The position numbers and the translations under genes are program-made. A stretch of 64,000 nucleotides of DNA from contig NZ_CP015863.1 in the NCBI RefSeq assembly GCF_002163755.1, forward strand, positions 1,178,001-1,242,000, written 5' to 3'. The stretch comes from Vibrio campbellii CAIM 519 = NBRC 15631 = ATCC 25920. Lineage in GTDB: Bacteria > Pseudomonadota > Gammaproteobacteria > Enterobacterales > Vibrionaceae. The stretch's first letter is position 1, and every line of letters starts with the position of its first letter. Shown here one piece after another: positions 42,580 through 51,673 of the stretch. The notes beneath the pieces were generated by a model. It worked only from the letters and a program-made list of their open reading frames with translations. It was not told the DNA's origin and ran no database searches.

Positions 42580-43560
42580 ATGAAAAAGCTGCATTGGCGA
42601 CGCCGTTCGCTTTTTCCTAACAACATTGTGACGCAAAGGAAGGTCACTGTATTGCAGAGAGGCGCAAGATACGAAGGTTTAACCCAATCATCGCAAGTGC
42701 CGAATGTTGTTAGTGTCAATCACCGACAACTGCTTAGTGAAGAGGTTCTGAGTTCAGAACAATTGTCTTTACTCCAACGTTTGCTTGACCGCAATGTCGT
42801 TGATTGCTTATGTGCAAGCCAAGTGGTGAAAACCTATCAAAGGTTTGGTACCTCTTTAGACCGGTTTGCCGTGCGCCTCTTTCTCGAGGTGGGTGGACAA
42901 CTGAGTGACAATCATGTGTTGAGCTCTTTTGAGCAAAGGCTGGATTACATTAACAGTCGATTAGGGTTTCGCTTCAATTTGGCGTCCCCTAAAACACTTA
43001 TCCTGTCGATGTATTTAACCCTGAATGAGTGGGTGAACCGAAAGACAGATCAGACGGGGTTGCATGACACCATAAAGCTGGAGCAGTTGATTAATCAGCT
43101 GAGTATTCAGAAAGACTACTGGTTAAGACTGTCGACAGAAGAGAACAGTGCGATTTATGCAGAGCAGCAGTTAGCACTGATCCAGAGCCAGCAGAGTGAA
43201 CTGCATGAGCAGCTTGATGTTCTTAATGAACAGCAAAATCAGGCCGTCGAATCTCACCGAGCTATGGTGGAAGAGTGGAGGCCAACGCTTGAGAAGCTCA
43301 AAGGTCTGTCTCAGTACGGCGAAACATCAGATAAATTTATCTCTGAATGGAAAGTCTGGTGTGACGAAGCTCGAGTACAAGCACCTGACCTAAACGACGT
43401 GTGGGACGCTTGCGATAATGTGTACAGCGACTTAAATGCGGTTGCTAAGATTTGGCAGTGGTTTCAAGACATGCACACCGTTGGCAATGTGGATCACTAC
43501 TATTTTGATATTCAGAGTAACCGTTGCGGTCAAGCTTGTAACTATCTCAGCCAGATTTAA
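42580..43560 (+). CDS. exsD: ExsD-like anti-activator
   Basis: I take the ATG at 42580 (MKKLHWRRRSLFPNN, 326 residues), with GGAG 11 nt upstream; an ATG six codons earlier remains possible. ExsD binds ExsA and blocks its dimerisation and DNA binding until ExsC removes it. The protein is mainly helical, with a coiled coil near 205-260 (YAEQQLALIQSQQSELHEQL). Identification rests on its place between exsA and the sctB/sctC genes, as in Pseudomonas and V. parahaemolyticus. The gene starts the long operon that makes the basal body and needle. Confidence 0.8.
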   Translation: MKKLHWRRRSLFPNNIVTQRKVTVLQRGARYEGLTQSSQVPNVVSVNHRQLLSEEVLSSEQLSLLQRLLDRNVVDCLCASQVVKTYQRFGTSLDRFAVRLFLEVGGQLSDNHVLSSFEQRLDYINSRLGFRFNLASPKTLILSMYLTLNEWVNRKTDQTGLHDTIKLEQLINQLSIQKDYWLRLSTEENSAIYAEQQLALIQSQQSELHEQLDVLNEQQNQAVESHRAMVEEWRPTLEKLKGLSQYGETSDKFISEWKVWCDEARVQAPDLNDVWDACDNVYSDLNAVAKIWQWFQDMHTVGNVDHYYFDIQSNRCGQACNYLSQI

Positions 43561-43572
43561 ATAGAGCTAAAT

Positions 43573-44001
43573 ATGTTAGATCAAATGATGAAATCTCTCG
43601 CGGCAACGCTTGGGGTTGGGGACTTTATTTCCTCAAATAATGGTTCCTACGATATCGAAGTTGACCAGATGCTGCTTAACATTCGGCAGCATTCATCATG
43701 GGTCTTGTGGGAAACCGTGCTCCCATTTCAGTTTGAACAGCACCTCGATTACCAAAAAGAGCAGGCACTTAAGCATTGTATGCAGCTCTCTTTGAAGACA
43801 CTGCGAGATACGTGCAGCACATTGACGGTGAATGATAACGAACAGTTGATTGTGCAAGGAAAGATGAATATGGAAAGCGCAACCGCAGAAGCATTATGCG
43901 CTCAGCTCTCCCAACATGTGAATTTGGTCGAGCAGTTTAGTGGTGTGTTAGAGCATCAACGCGTTAATCATACCGTCAGCCACAGTATTTGGATTCCATA
44001 A
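43573..44001 (+). CDS. sctB: YscB/PscB-like T3SS chaperone
   Basis: An acidic protein of 142 residues with the size and alpha/beta pattern of class I chaperones (MLDQMMKSLAATLGVGDF, then ALCAQLSQHVNLVEQFSGVL). In Yersinia and Pseudomonas the gene just before the secretin is yscB/pscB. YscB works with SycN to escort the gatekeeper YopN/PopN. The same position here is the main evidence. Its 3' end overlaps the secretin start by 13 bp. The symbol is a positional guess. Confidence 0.7.
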   Translation: MLDQMMKSLAATLGVGDFISSNNGSYDIEVDQMLLNIRQHSSWVLWETVLPFQFEQHLDYQKEQALKHCMQLSLKTLRDTCSTLTVNDNEQLIVQGKMNMESATAEALCAQLSQHVNLVEQFSGVLEHQRVNHTVSHSIWIP

Positions 44002-45872
44002 TGCTTGCCGTTTTAAAAAAACAACTACGCCGACTTGTTTGGTCTGTTGCATGTACTTTGATTTTGTTGGCTGCATTGCCTTTACACGCTTCAGAGTTGG
44101 ATTGGCCTGAACAGCCGTTTCGTTACTATGCGGACAACGATTCTTTAAAAGAACTATTGAATAACTTTGGCGCTAACTATCGTGTTTCTGTGTCGGTCAG
44201 TGACAAAGTCAACGATCGAGTCAGTGGTCGATTTACGCCAGAAGACCCAGCCGAGTTTCTTGATTATCTAGCACAGGTCTACAACCTGATGTGGTATTTC
44301 GATGGCGCGGTGTTGCATGTGTACAAAGCGACGGAAACCCGTTCACGACTGCTACAGCTTGAACTTCTGACGGCCCGTGAGCTGCGCAGTACTCTGATAT
44401 CGACAGGGATTTGGGATTCTCGCTACGGTTGGCGTGCAGCAGAGAACAAAGGGCTAGTTTATTTAGCGGGCCCACCTAGATACGTGGATTTGGTTGTGCA
44501 AACGGCCGAAGCGCTGGAAAGCCGATTGGTTCAAAAGTCGAACTCTACGGATGAGCTGTTTGTTGAGATTATTCCTTTGAAATACGCCTCGGCTACGGAC
44601 AGAGAAATCACTTATCGCGATCAAGCGGTGACGGTGCCAGGCATTGCATCGGTATTGAGCCGAGTATTGTCGGGTGTTCAAACTCAGATCAAGGCAACCA
44701 AAGAGAGTGAAGAAACGGACATCAATACGGCTGCATCCACGAAGAAGAATGTTTCTGTACACGGCGGTGCGTCGGTTGAAGCAGAGCCAGGTTTAAACGC
44801 CATCATAGTGCGTGATACGCAAGCACGTTTGCCTTTGTACCGTAAGTTGGTCGCTCAGTTGGATCAGCCACAGTCGCGAATCGAAGTGGCACTCTCGATT
44901 GTCGATATCAGTGCGAACGATTTGAGCCAACTGGGTGTGGATTGGCGAGCGGGTATTGAGGTCGGTAACAACAGTATTTTAGACATCAAAACCACAGGTG
45001 ACGTTGATGGTGGTGATGTAACGCTAGGCAGCGGGCAGACCTTTAAGTCACTGCTAGATGCGACCAATTTAAACTACTTGTTGGCTCAAATTCGTTTGTT
45101 GGAATCTCAAGGTAGTGCTCAAGTCGTGTCTCGACCGACTTTGCTAACTCAAGAAAACGTTGAGGCGGTCTTGAACAACAGCAGCACGTTCTACGTCAAG
45201 TTGATTGGTAGAGAAACGGCGGCACTTGAAGAAGTGACCTACGGCACCTTACTGCGAATCGTCCCACGTATTGTCGGAGATCGATTTGTTGAAAGACCCG
45301 AAATCAACCTGAGCTTGCATCTTGAAGATGGTGCGCAAATTCCAGATGGCGGTGTTGATGATGTGCCATCCATCCGCAAGACAGAGATCAGCACGTTGGC
45401 GACGGTGAAACAAGGGCAGAGCCTACTCATCGGTGGTGTGTACCGTGATGAAGTGAGTCATCAGTTGCGTAAAGTGCCTTTGCTAGGGGACATCCCCTAC
45501 CTTGGTGCCTTGTTTAGAAGTACCACTGATACCACCAGAAGAACGGTGCGCATGTTCATTATTGAGCCGAGAATTGTTGTCGATGGCATTGGTGACAACG
45601 TGCTTATCGGGAATGAGTATGACTTAAGACCGAAGCTCGGCACCTTGAACAATATTTCAAATAACAGTTCAGAGCTGAAATCGGCACTCGCGCTCTACAG
45701 CTGTACATCTCAAGTGCAAGCGGAGCGTCATCAGCAAGATCTATTGTCACAGGGCAAATCTTCGCTGTTATCACAATGCGAGCTGCCTTCAGGGCAAAAA
45801 GGATGGCGAGTGCAAATCAAAGAGTGTGATGGCTCAGAGAATCATTGCGTTCGACCATTAGAGGAGCAATAG
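43989..45872 (+). CDS. sctC: T3SS outer-membrane secretin SctC (YscC/PscC)
   Basis: The protein has 627 residues. A basic signal peptide is cut near ALPLHASELD (residue 34). Periplasmic N-domains follow (about 35-300), including the STIYVR-like N1 region of secretins. The C-terminal secretin domain (about 330-560) has signatures QVVSRPTLLTQENVEAVLNN, QSLLIGGVYRDEVSHQLRKV and VPLLGDIPYLGALFRST. Twelve to fifteen copies form the outer-membrane ring. Its last bases overlap the frame of sctD, so the operon is tightly packed. Confidence 0.95.
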   Translation: MDSIMLAVLKKQLRRLVWSVACTLILLAALPLHASELDWPEQPFRYYADNDSLKELLNNFGANYRVSVSVSDKVNDRVSGRFTPEDPAEFLDYLAQVYNLMWYFDGAVLHVYKATETRSRLLQLELLTARELRSTLISTGIWDSRYGWRAAENKGLVYLAGPPRYVDLVVQTAEALESRLVQKSNSTDELFVEIIPLKYASATDREITYRDQAVTVPGIASVLSRVLSGVQTQIKATKESEETDINTAASTKKNVSVHGGASVEAEPGLNAIIVRDTQARLPLYRKLVAQLDQPQSRIEVALSIVDISANDLSQLGVDWRAGIEVGNNSILDIKTTGDVDGGDVTLGSGQTFKSLLDATNLNYLLAQIRLLESQGSAQVVSRPTLLTQENVEAVLNNSSTFYVKLIGRETAALEEVTYGTLLRIVPRIVGDRFVERPEINLSLHLEDGAQIPDGGVDDVPSIRKTEISTLATVKQGQSLLIGGVYRDEVSHQLRKVPLLGDIPYLGALFRSTTDTTRRTVRMFIIEPRIVVDGIGDNVLIGNEYDLRPKLGTLNNISNNSSELKSALALYSCTSQVQAERHQQDLLSQGKSSLLSQCELPSGQKGWRVQIKECDGSENHCVRPLEEQ

Positions 45873-45877
45873 CCTCA

Positions 45878-47179
45878 ATGCAGCAATGGAAATTTCGTAT
45901 TCTCTCTGGTGTTCATGCCGGAGTAGAGGTGACCTTACCCAATGATTCATTGGTGTTGGGGAGCGATGACTTTACCGCCGACCTTGTGTTGACCGATTCG
46001 GACATCAAGGCGAGTCACCTTGTATTGGTATGCGATGGCGATACCGTCTTACTGCGTGATTGTGATGAGGTTTCGATCAATAACGAGAGCGTTACCGTTG
46101 ACGCTAATGGGATTGAATTATCACGCAACGCCTTGGTTTCGGTTGGCCGATTAACGTTTGCGGTAGGGCATCTTGAAGATGACTTGGCGATCGATATCAC
46201 GACGGAAGCCGCGGATAAACAAGCGGCACCGGTCAGCCATAAAGCGTCATCAGGTTGGAAGAGAACAGTTTTGATCGGCTTAATGTGCAGCTTGATCCCA
46301 AGCGTGATATTTGCCGGTGTTTGGTATAGCCAAATTCGAGCCAGCGACAGCGATGCCATTACGGAAGCGGAGCCCATCGTTTTAGTGCGCAATATTCTGA
46401 GCGAATTGAAACTCGATGATGTGCGAGTTGAATGGAATGCCACGGCAAGGCAGGCAGTACTGGAAGGGTACGTCGAGGATAGAACCGCAAAACTGCAACT
46501 GTTGGGAAGAATTGACGCGCTAGGGATCAACTACAAAAGTGACCTGCGAACCATGGAAGAGATTCGTCGCGGCGTGCGCTTTATCTTGCGTAACCTCGGT
46601 TATCACCAAGTCAAAGTTGAGAATGGTGAAGAGACAGGCACGCTGCTCTTAACGGGGTACATTGATGATGCGAGCCGTTGGAGCCAAGTCGAGCAGATAT
46701 TAGAACGCGATGTCCCGGGGTTGGTCGCTTGGAAGGTTGAGCTGCAAAGAGCGGGCGCCTATATGGATACGCTCAAAGCCTTGCTTGAAAAAGCAGAGTT
46801 ACTAAAGAAAGTTCAGTTAGTAACAAGTGGCGATCGTATTGAAGTACGCGGTGAGTTGGACGATATCGAGACCACTCGCTTCTATGGCGTTACGAGGGAT
46901 TTCCGTGAGCAGTATGGCGAGAAACCTTATTTGGTTTTGAAGTCCATTCCTAAAGTAAGCAAGGGAACCAACATCGATTTTCCGTTTCGTAGCGTGAATT
47001 TCGGCCAAGTCCCTTATGTGATTCTTACGGACAATGTTCGTTACATGGTTGGGGCTCGCACCCCTCAAGGGTATCGCATTTCTAGCGTCACCCCATCAGG
47101 AATAGAGCTGGTGAAAGGCGGGCGAGTGATCACGATCGATCTAGGGTATGAAGGTGGAAATACCAATGACAAATCTTGA
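45878..47179 (+). CDS. sctD: T3SS inner-membrane ring protein SctD (YscD/PscD)
   Basis: The start is the ATG at 45878, with GAGGAG 11 nt upstream; the longer frame begins inside sctC. The 433 residues have a cytoplasmic FHA-like domain (about 1-115, MQQWKFRILSGVHAGVEVTL), one membrane helix near 126-148 (VLIGLMCSLIPSVIFAGVWY) and a periplasmic part with three repeated BON-like modules (about 160-370). SctD with SctJ forms the inner-membrane ring. Position after the secretin agrees with yscC-yscD. Confidence 0.93.
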   Translation: MQQWKFRILSGVHAGVEVTLPNDSLVLGSDDFTADLVLTDSDIKASHLVLVCDGDTVLLRDCDEVSINNESVTVDANGIELSRNALVSVGRLTFAVGHLEDDLAIDITTEAADKQAAPVSHKASSGWKRTVLIGLMCSLIPSVIFAGVWYSQIRASDSDAITEAEPIVLVRNILSELKLDDVRVEWNATARQAVLEGYVEDRTAKLQLLGRIDALGINYKSDLRTMEEIRRGVRFILRNLGYHQVKVENGEETGTLLLTGYIDDASRWSQVEQILERDVPGLVAWKVELQRAGAYMDTLKALLEKAELLKKVQLVTSGDRIEVRGELDDIETTRFYGVTRDFREQYGEKPYLVLKSIPKVSKGTNIDFPFRSVNFGQVPYVILTDNVRYMVGARTPQGYRISSVTPSGIELVKGGRVITIDLGYEGGNTNDKS

Positions 47180-47372
47180 ACAACTACTACAAAGCGACTC
47201 TGGGCAGGAACAGAAAGAGGCCATTGTCCTCAAGTTCAAGCAAGCGCAATCTGCAGTTAAGCGCCAGCTCGATCTTGGCTGTGCCCCCCATGAATATCAG
47301 TTGCTACTCAAACAGCATGAAGCCTACCAAGCGGCCCTAGCTGTGATTGAAACTGTCGAATGCAATAAATAA
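47166..47372 (+). CDS. sctE: T3SS needle co-chaperone SctE-type (YscE/PscE)
   Basis: The protein has 68 residues from the ATG at 47166, with AAGGTGGA 7 nt upstream; an ATG six codons earlier would sit in the ribosome-binding region. It is helical (LEQLLQSDSGQEQKEAIVLK, then LLLKQHEAYQAALAVIET). PscE with PscG keeps the needle subunit unpolymerised in the cytoplasm. The start lies inside the end of sctD. The call rests on size, hairpin-like helical content and position directly before the needle gene. Confidence 0.82.
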   Translation: MTNLEQLLQSDSGQEQKEAIVLKFKQAQSAVKRQLDLGCAPHEYQLLLKQHEAYQAALAVIETVECNK

Positions 47373-47388
47373 CCAAGAGGCGATACCT

Positions 47389-47637
47389 ATGTCATTTTAC
47401 GATGCGAGTAACAGTGTTTATCTCGATGATGTTAAAGCGAAACTAGAAGAACAAGCAAAAGCGGCGAATGAAGCCGTGAACGAAGCGATCAAAAACCTAG
47501 AAACGAACGCTGATGACCCATCAAAGTTGGCTGAATTGCAGCACACTATCAACAAATGGTCGGTGATTTACAACATCAACGCGACCACGACTCGTGCTAT
47601 CAAGGATGTGATGCAGTCGATTCTGCAGAAGGTGTAA
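47389..47637 (+). CDS. sctF: T3SS needle subunit SctF (YscF/PscF)
   Basis: The ATG at 47389 (MSFYDASNSVYLDDVKAKL, with AGAGG 8 nt upstream) gives 82 residues, the normal needle length. The N-terminus is polar. Two helices are joined by the conserved turn DDPSKLAELQ, and the end ATTTRAIKDVMQSILQKV is typical of needle proteins. Hundreds of copies polymerise into the extracellular needle. sctG follows 3 bp later, giving the chaperone/needle/chaperone order of pscE-pscF-pscG. Confidence 0.92.
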   Translation: MSFYDASNSVYLDDVKAKLEEQAKAANEAVNEAIKNLETNADDPSKLAELQHTINKWSVIYNINATTTRAIKDVMQSILQKV

Positions 47638-47640
47638 GTT

Positions 47641-47997
47641 ATGGAAAAAGACATGCGTTTGCTGCTGGCCGAAACGGCTTTGATGGCAACCGGTATGCAT
47701 CGCCACGAAGAGGCAGAGACAATTGCGTCTTGCCTCGAATCCCAAGGGGATACCGAAGAAGTTGTGGCAATGATTCGTTCTATGAGTTTGATGAATCGTG
47801 GTCGCTACGAAGAGGCGCATCGCCTGCTTGAACCTGTGTGCGTGAACTCTCCTGACTTAGTCTGCTTAGCGGCTTTGGCGGCGGGTAAAGCAGGGTTAGC
47901 GAGCAAAGCGGAATCTTGGCTGGCGATGGCTTCAAAAGGCAGTGAAGAAAGCCAAGCCTTTGCAACGAGCTTCTCTCAGGATATCAGGAACCTTTAA
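47641..47997 (+). CDS. sctG: T3SS needle chaperone SctG (YscG/PscG)
   Basis: A protein of 118 residues with a TPR-like fold: MEKDMRLLLAETALMATGMH, then EEAETIASCLESQG, RGRYEEAHRLLEPVC and AALAAGKAGLASKAESWLAM show the paired-helix pattern. YscG/PscG holds the needle subunit's C-terminal helix. The stop overlaps the next start (TAATG), meaning coupled translation. Confidence 0.88.
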   Translation: MEKDMRLLLAETALMATGMHRHEEAETIASCLESQGDTEEVVAMIRSMSLMNRGRYEEAHRLLEPVCVNSPDLVCLAALAAGKAGLASKAESWLAMASKGSEESQAFATSFSQDIRNL

Positions 47998-48659
47998 TGA
48001 AGGTTGAAAACAACTCGCTCAACTATGCTCTCAGTCAGGTTCAGCAGCCAGCTAGAGTTGATCCGCACGAGGCAAATAAGATGAGCCGTCTGATGAGTGA
48101 AAGTGCGTCAGACTACAGTGCATCAGAAAGCAATTCATCAAACAAGAGTGCATCGCCAGTGCAAAAAAGCACGGACATCGTCTCTCAGTCTGAGGCCAAA
48201 GTGACGGTAATTAAAGAGTGGTATGAAGCGCTCAAGAGTTCCGGAAACTTTAGCTCAACGGCACTTAGCCGCTCACTTGATGGAGCGCTTACTTCTCCAA
48301 GCGAGCAGAAAGAGGCGTTGTGGTATGCACTTAGCCAGGAAAGAAGCGTAAAAGGCACCGATAAAGCGTCACCAGAACTACTGGCTTCACTCGAACAAGA
48401 GTTACTGGGCAGCTTTTCTGGACGTTTGCTCGCCGATCCTCCAAAAGACCGTGAGGAGCTAAAAGTGCTGCTGTCTGAGCATTTCCCTCTGGGGGCGCAA
48501 AAAGAACAAGCACTTTGGCATAGCTGGGCTGAGTTGAAAGACATTCCTGATCAAGATCCATTGTTAGACATGGTTCGGGAAGAGTTGAGCTTTGTTATAC
48601 AAATCAATTCGATGGTCAAAAACATGCTGACTTACAGCCACAAACTAGACCTCTCATAG
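47997..48659 (+). CDS. sctH: YscH/PscH-like secreted T3SS protein (YopR-type)
   Basis: A hydrophilic protein of 220 residues. Its first 60 residues are disordered and Ser/Asn-rich (SESASDYSASESNSSNKS), and a helical domain follows at about 65-215. In Yersinia and Pseudomonas the gene between yscG and yscI encodes YscH/YopR or PscH, secreted early and involved in assembly control. Sequence identity in this family is low, so position and the disordered secreted-type N-terminus carry the call. Confidence 0.72.
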   Translation: MKVENNSLNYALSQVQQPARVDPHEANKMSRLMSESASDYSASESNSSNKSASPVQKSTDIVSQSEAKVTVIKEWYEALKSSGNFSSTALSRSLDGALTSPSEQKEALWYALSQERSVKGTDKASPELLASLEQELLGSFSGRLLADPPKDREELKVLLSEHFPLGAQKEQALWHSWAELKDIPDQDPLLDMVREELSFVIQINSMVKNMLTYSHKLDLS

Positions 48660-48667
48660 GAACGCAG

Positions 48668-49012
48668 ATGATCAATACGCAGTACACCGAAGTCATGCAG
48701 ACGAATCTAGAGCAAGTGCAAGATGCGCAAGCTCAGGATGGGCTTAGCGAACGTTTCGAGCAAGCGATGTTGGCCCCGGAAGGAAACAATGGTTTAGAAG
48801 GTGGTTTGTTAGAAAACATAAGCGAACTGAAAAATACCATCGATAACGCAAAAAGCAGTTTAACCGACAGTATGAAAATGGTGGGTGACGATCCTGCTCA
48901 GCTTTTGCAAATGCAATGGGCGTTGACTCGAATTACCTTTCAAGAGGAACTGATCGCCAAGACGGTAGGTAAAACGACGCAAAACGTAGAAACACTGTTA
49001 AAGGCACAGTAG
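48668..49012 (+). CDS. sctI: T3SS inner rod protein SctI (YscI/PscI)
   Basis: A 114-residue protein with a variable N-terminus and a conserved C-terminal helix (DPAQLLQMQWALTRITFQEE, ending VGKTTQNVETLLKAQ), as in YscI/PscI. The inner rod connects needle and export gate and takes part in substrate switching. It is placed exactly between the pscH-like gene and the lipoprotein ring gene. Confidence 0.88.
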   Translation: MINTQYTEVMQTNLEQVQDAQAQDGLSERFEQAMLAPEGNNGLEGGLLENISELKNTIDNAKSSLTDSMKMVGDDPAQLLQMQWALTRITFQEELIAKTVGKTTQNVETLLKAQ

Positions 49013-49017
49013 TCACA

Positions 49018-49776
49018 ATGAAGTCAGTCATCACAAGAAAAACAATGCGTGCAGTAAGCATGTTACTGGTTCTATTTTTGGTGGGTTGTCAGACCGAACT
49101 TTACACCGGTGTGAGCCAGAAAGAAGGCAACGAAATGTTGTCAATCCTACTTTCTGAAGGCGTCGTCGCCACCAAAGAACCGGATAAAGACAACACCGTC
49201 AAGCTGATGGTAGATAACGCACAAATTGCGTTTGCGGTTGATGCGCTTAAGCGCAAAGGCTACCCAAAAGAGCAGTTCTCGACACTTAAAGAAGTCTTCC
49301 CGAAAGACGATCTGATTTCGTCTCCGCTTGCCGAGCGAGCGAGACTTATTTACGCGAAATCGCAAGAGCTGTCGTCTACATTGTCACAAATTGATGGGGT
49401 GTTGGTCGCTCGCGTTCACGTGGTACTTGAAGACCAAAATCTTCGTCCTGGTGAGCGCCCAACGCCAGCATCGGCATCTGTGTTTATCAAGCATGCCGCG
49501 GATGTCGCGTTGGACTCTTATGTCCCTCAGATTAAGCTGTTAGTAAACAACAGTATCGAAGGGTTGAACTACGATCGTATTAGCGTGGTGATGGTGCCAT
49601 CTTCGGAAGTTCGCGTGACGTCTCAAGGTAATCAATTCGAAAGCATTCTGTCGATTCAAGTGACCAAAGACACCGCAAGCCATCTGATTGCTATCCTTGT
49701 TTTCTTGGTACTGCTGATCATTGGCTCTAACGCAGCAACGTTTGCTTGGTGCCGCAGGAACGTGAAACGTGGTTAA
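49018..49776 (+). CDS. sctJ: T3SS inner-ring lipoprotein SctJ (YscJ/PscJ)
   Basis: The protein has 252 residues. The lipobox is LVG-C (Cys near 24), followed by ELYTGVSQKEGNEMLSILLS, the family signature. The two-domain periplasmic part holds the LAERARLIYAKSQELSSTLS and LVARVHVVLEDQN motifs of the YscJ/FliF family. A C-terminal membrane helix (about 219-241, HLIAILVFLVLLIIGSNAAT) anchors it. It forms the inner ring with SctD. sctK overlaps its end by 8 bp. Confidence 0.95.
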   Translation: MKSVITRKTMRAVSMLLVLFLVGCQTELYTGVSQKEGNEMLSILLSEGVVATKEPDKDNTVKLMVDNAQIAFAVDALKRKGYPKEQFSTLKEVFPKDDLISSPLAERARLIYAKSQELSSTLSQIDGVLVARVHVVLEDQNLRPGERPTPASASVFIKHAADVALDSYVPQIKLLVNNSIEGLNYDRISVVMVPSSEVRVTSQGNQFESILSIQVTKDTASHLIAILVFLVLLIIGSNAATFAWCRRNVKRG

Positions 49777-50434
49777 TTCCGAAACGCCAGTTTCCCAAAT
49801 TCAGCATCAGTTTAACTATTGCCCTTGCAGTTATATTGACGAAAGTTGGGTAATGGAAGAACAGCCTTGGTTGTTAAAACTCCAAGGCTGGAGAAACCAA
49901 GCGGCCATCAATCAGTGGTGTATTGAAGACTGGTCGTTGTCGCCAATTACGGATCATGCTTTTAATCATCCATACAACAGTCTGGCTTTACTGCCTGTAG
50001 AGGCAACAAATCGGCTGCTGTTGATGATTGGCGGAATCATGCATTGCCAAGCGATGCGCCAAGTGGTGCTAAAGCAACCTAAACAGTGTCTTAATCAGGT
50101 CTTTGGGGTGGATGAAACGCGTTTTTTGATCCAACAAGGACCGATGATGATTTCCAACTGGCCCAGCGGTTGGCAAAAGCCACTGCCAACCAGCCTCGAT
50201 GAAAAAAGCTTCGAAGAGACAGCCCGAGAGCTGGGTTATTTATGGGTCACGTTCTTACTGGCAAAGTCACCATCAGAGCTAGTGCAACGATGGCAATTTA
50301 AGCTCGATCGTCAACTGACGCTGACGGATCGCAATGCAGATTGGTTGGATGACGCGCATCGTGATCTCGCATATCGACTTATCAAGAAAATCGCAAAACA
50401 GGTAATTCCTCAATGGTTTCATTTGTTGAAATAA
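49769..50434 (+). CDS. sctK: T3SS sorting-platform protein SctK (YscK/PscK)
   Basis: The protein has 221 residues, starts at a GTG and overlaps sctJ. No signal or membrane segment is seen. It is rich in Trp and Gln (VMEEQPWLLKLQGWRNQ). SctK links the cytoplasmic SctQ/SctL platform to the inner-membrane ring. The family is poorly conserved, and the call relies on the position between sctJ and sctL and on length (about 210 in relatives). The end overlaps the sctL start by 22 bp. Confidence 0.82.
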   Translation: MVNSETPVSQIQHQFNYCPCSYIDESWVMEEQPWLLKLQGWRNQAAINQWCIEDWSLSPITDHAFNHPYNSLALLPVEATNRLLLMIGGIMHCQAMRQVVLKQPKQCLNQVFGVDETRFLIQQGPMMISNWPSGWQKPLPTSLDEKSFEETARELGYLWVTFLLAKSPSELVQRWQFKLDRQLTLTDRNADWLDDAHRDLAYRLIKKIAKQVIPQWFHLLK

Positions 50435-51048
50435 AAACCGACAACTTGCAATTGGCGCCGGGCTTAAAAGTGCTCAAAGCAAAAGACTATGTGAGTTACT
50501 TAGATTCGCAGCATTTGGTTGAGGCGGCGCACTCAAAAGCAGAAAGTATCATTGCGAAAGCGGACGAAGCCTATGAGCTAGAAAGGCAGCGAGGTTATCA
50601 GGACGGCATCGATCAAGCGAAGATCGAGAACGCCGAAACCATGCTGGCAACACTTGCTCGATGCAACGAGTACTATTTGCAGGTCGAGCAAAAAATGACA
50701 GGCGTTGTGCTCGATGCCGTCAGAAAGATCATCAACAGCTTTGATGATGTGGATACCACTGCAAGTGTCGTGAGAGAGGCGCTCCAGCTTGTCAGTAACC
50801 AAAAGCAAGTGATTCTGCATGTGCATCCAGAGCAGGTTACTGAGGTGCGGGAGAAGGTTTCCTCCATACTTAGTGATTTCCCTGAAGTGGGGTACGTTGA
50901 AGTCATTGCCGATGCGCGTTTAAAGAACGGCGGCTGCATACTGGAGACCGAGGTCGGTATTATCGATGCGAGTATCGACGGTCAGCTGCAAGCGCTCAAG
51001 CAAGCTATTACCAAGCAATTGAGCGAACGCCAGCAGATACAGCCCTAA
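50413..51048 (+). CDS. sctL: T3SS ATPase regulator/stator SctL (YscL/PscL)
   Basis: The 211 residues belong to the FliH/YscL family. The N-terminus (SFVEIKTDNLQLAPGLKVLK) is followed by a long coiled coil (about 32-85, with QRGYQDGIDQAKIENAE typical of FliH/YscL) and a C-terminal domain like V/F-ATPase subunit E and delta (ILHVHPEQVTEVREKVSSIL, RLKNGGCILETEVGIIDASI). It binds and controls the SctN ATPase, whose gene is outside this window. It is the last gene of the exsD-sctL operon, before a terminator. Confidence 0.92.
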   Translation: MVSFVEIKTDNLQLAPGLKVLKAKDYVSYLDSQHLVEAAHSKAESIIAKADEAYELERQRGYQDGIDQAKIENAETMLATLARCNEYYLQVEQKMTGVVLDAVRKIINSFDDVDTTASVVREALQLVSNQKQVILHVHPEQVTEVREKVSSILSDFPEVGYVEVIADARLKNGGCILETEVGIIDASIDGQLQALKQAITKQLSERQQIQP

Positions 51049-51071
51049 CGCGTTTATTTTTGCTCTCCGAA

Positions 51072-51100
51072 AGTCCAGCCATGCTGGGCTTTTTTATTTT
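51072..51100 (+). terminator. Rho-independent terminator after sctL
   Basis: CCAGC (51075-51079) pairs with GCTGG (51083-51087) around CAT, then GCTTTTTTATTTT. Confidence 0.75.
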
Positions 51101-51190
51101 CAGTGGCTGGCTATTTCTAGATTCAGCATCAATTTCCTCTCACTAGCATTCAACTGAAAGCCGTGAGCGCTAGCCGATAAAAGGCGCCCT

Positions 51191-51214
51191 AAAAACTTCT
51201 GACCAAAAGTGATA
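51191..51214 (+). promoter_or_regulatory. Predicted ExsA-type promoter site of the chaperone/effector operon
   Basis: AAAAA (51191-51195), five bases, GAC (51201-51203), six bases, TGATA (TGnnA, 51210-51214). A TATCGT -10-like hexamer starts at 51236, 22 nt after the final A. It would start transcription near 51245, which excludes any start codon at 51209 for the next gene. Confidence 0.65.
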
Positions 51215-51274
51215 TATGGCGAATGCCCTTACGCTTATCGTTTTGATTACTCAATACGAAAAGGGGTCCTCGCA

Positions 51275-51670
51275 ATGAACAAAGAAGAAATCATAAACAA
51301 CTGGCTATCCGACTTATCTGGCGGGCAATGGCAGCTTTTGAATGGTCAATGCAACTTAGTTGGCGAAGATGGCATGCATTACGCCACGATTTTCAATTAT
51401 GAAAACCGCATGGTGGTCATGTTCCCTTTGTCACCAGCCAAGCAGCCTGAGGGGGGAATATCACCTTCCAAACTGCTGGCGCTGAATTCTCACCCCGATG
51501 TTGTCGGCATTGCGTCGTTCTCGTTAGCCGCTGACAACGCCACTGTTGTACTCAACTTTGCATTGCCGGATGAGTCTGTGGTGAATAGCGATCTCAATGT
51601 CTTTTGGCAAAATGCACTCAGTTTACGCAGTGCCTTGTTTGATGCGATCACTGAATCCACTGCGGGGTGA
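51275..51670 (+). CDS. CesT/SycE-family T3SS chaperone for the downstream effector
   Basis: The protein has 131 residues from the ATG at 51275, with AAGGGG upstream; the predicted promoter lies between this and the longer frame's start. It is a small acidic protein with the class I chaperone pattern: an N-terminal helix (EEIINNWLSDLSG), a beta-sheet (YATIFNYENRMVVMFPL) and a C-terminal helix (FWQNALSLRSALFDAITEST). Only 3 bp separate it from the 967-residue effector-like gene. I infer that it is the effector's dedicated chaperone. Confidence 0.82.
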   Translation: MNKEEIINNWLSDLSGGQWQLLNGQCNLVGEDGMHYATIFNYENRMVVMFPLSPAKQPEGGISPSKLLALNSHPDVVGIASFSLAADNATVVLNFALPDESVVNSDLNVFWQNALSLRSALFDAITESTAG

Positions 51671-51673
51671 TCG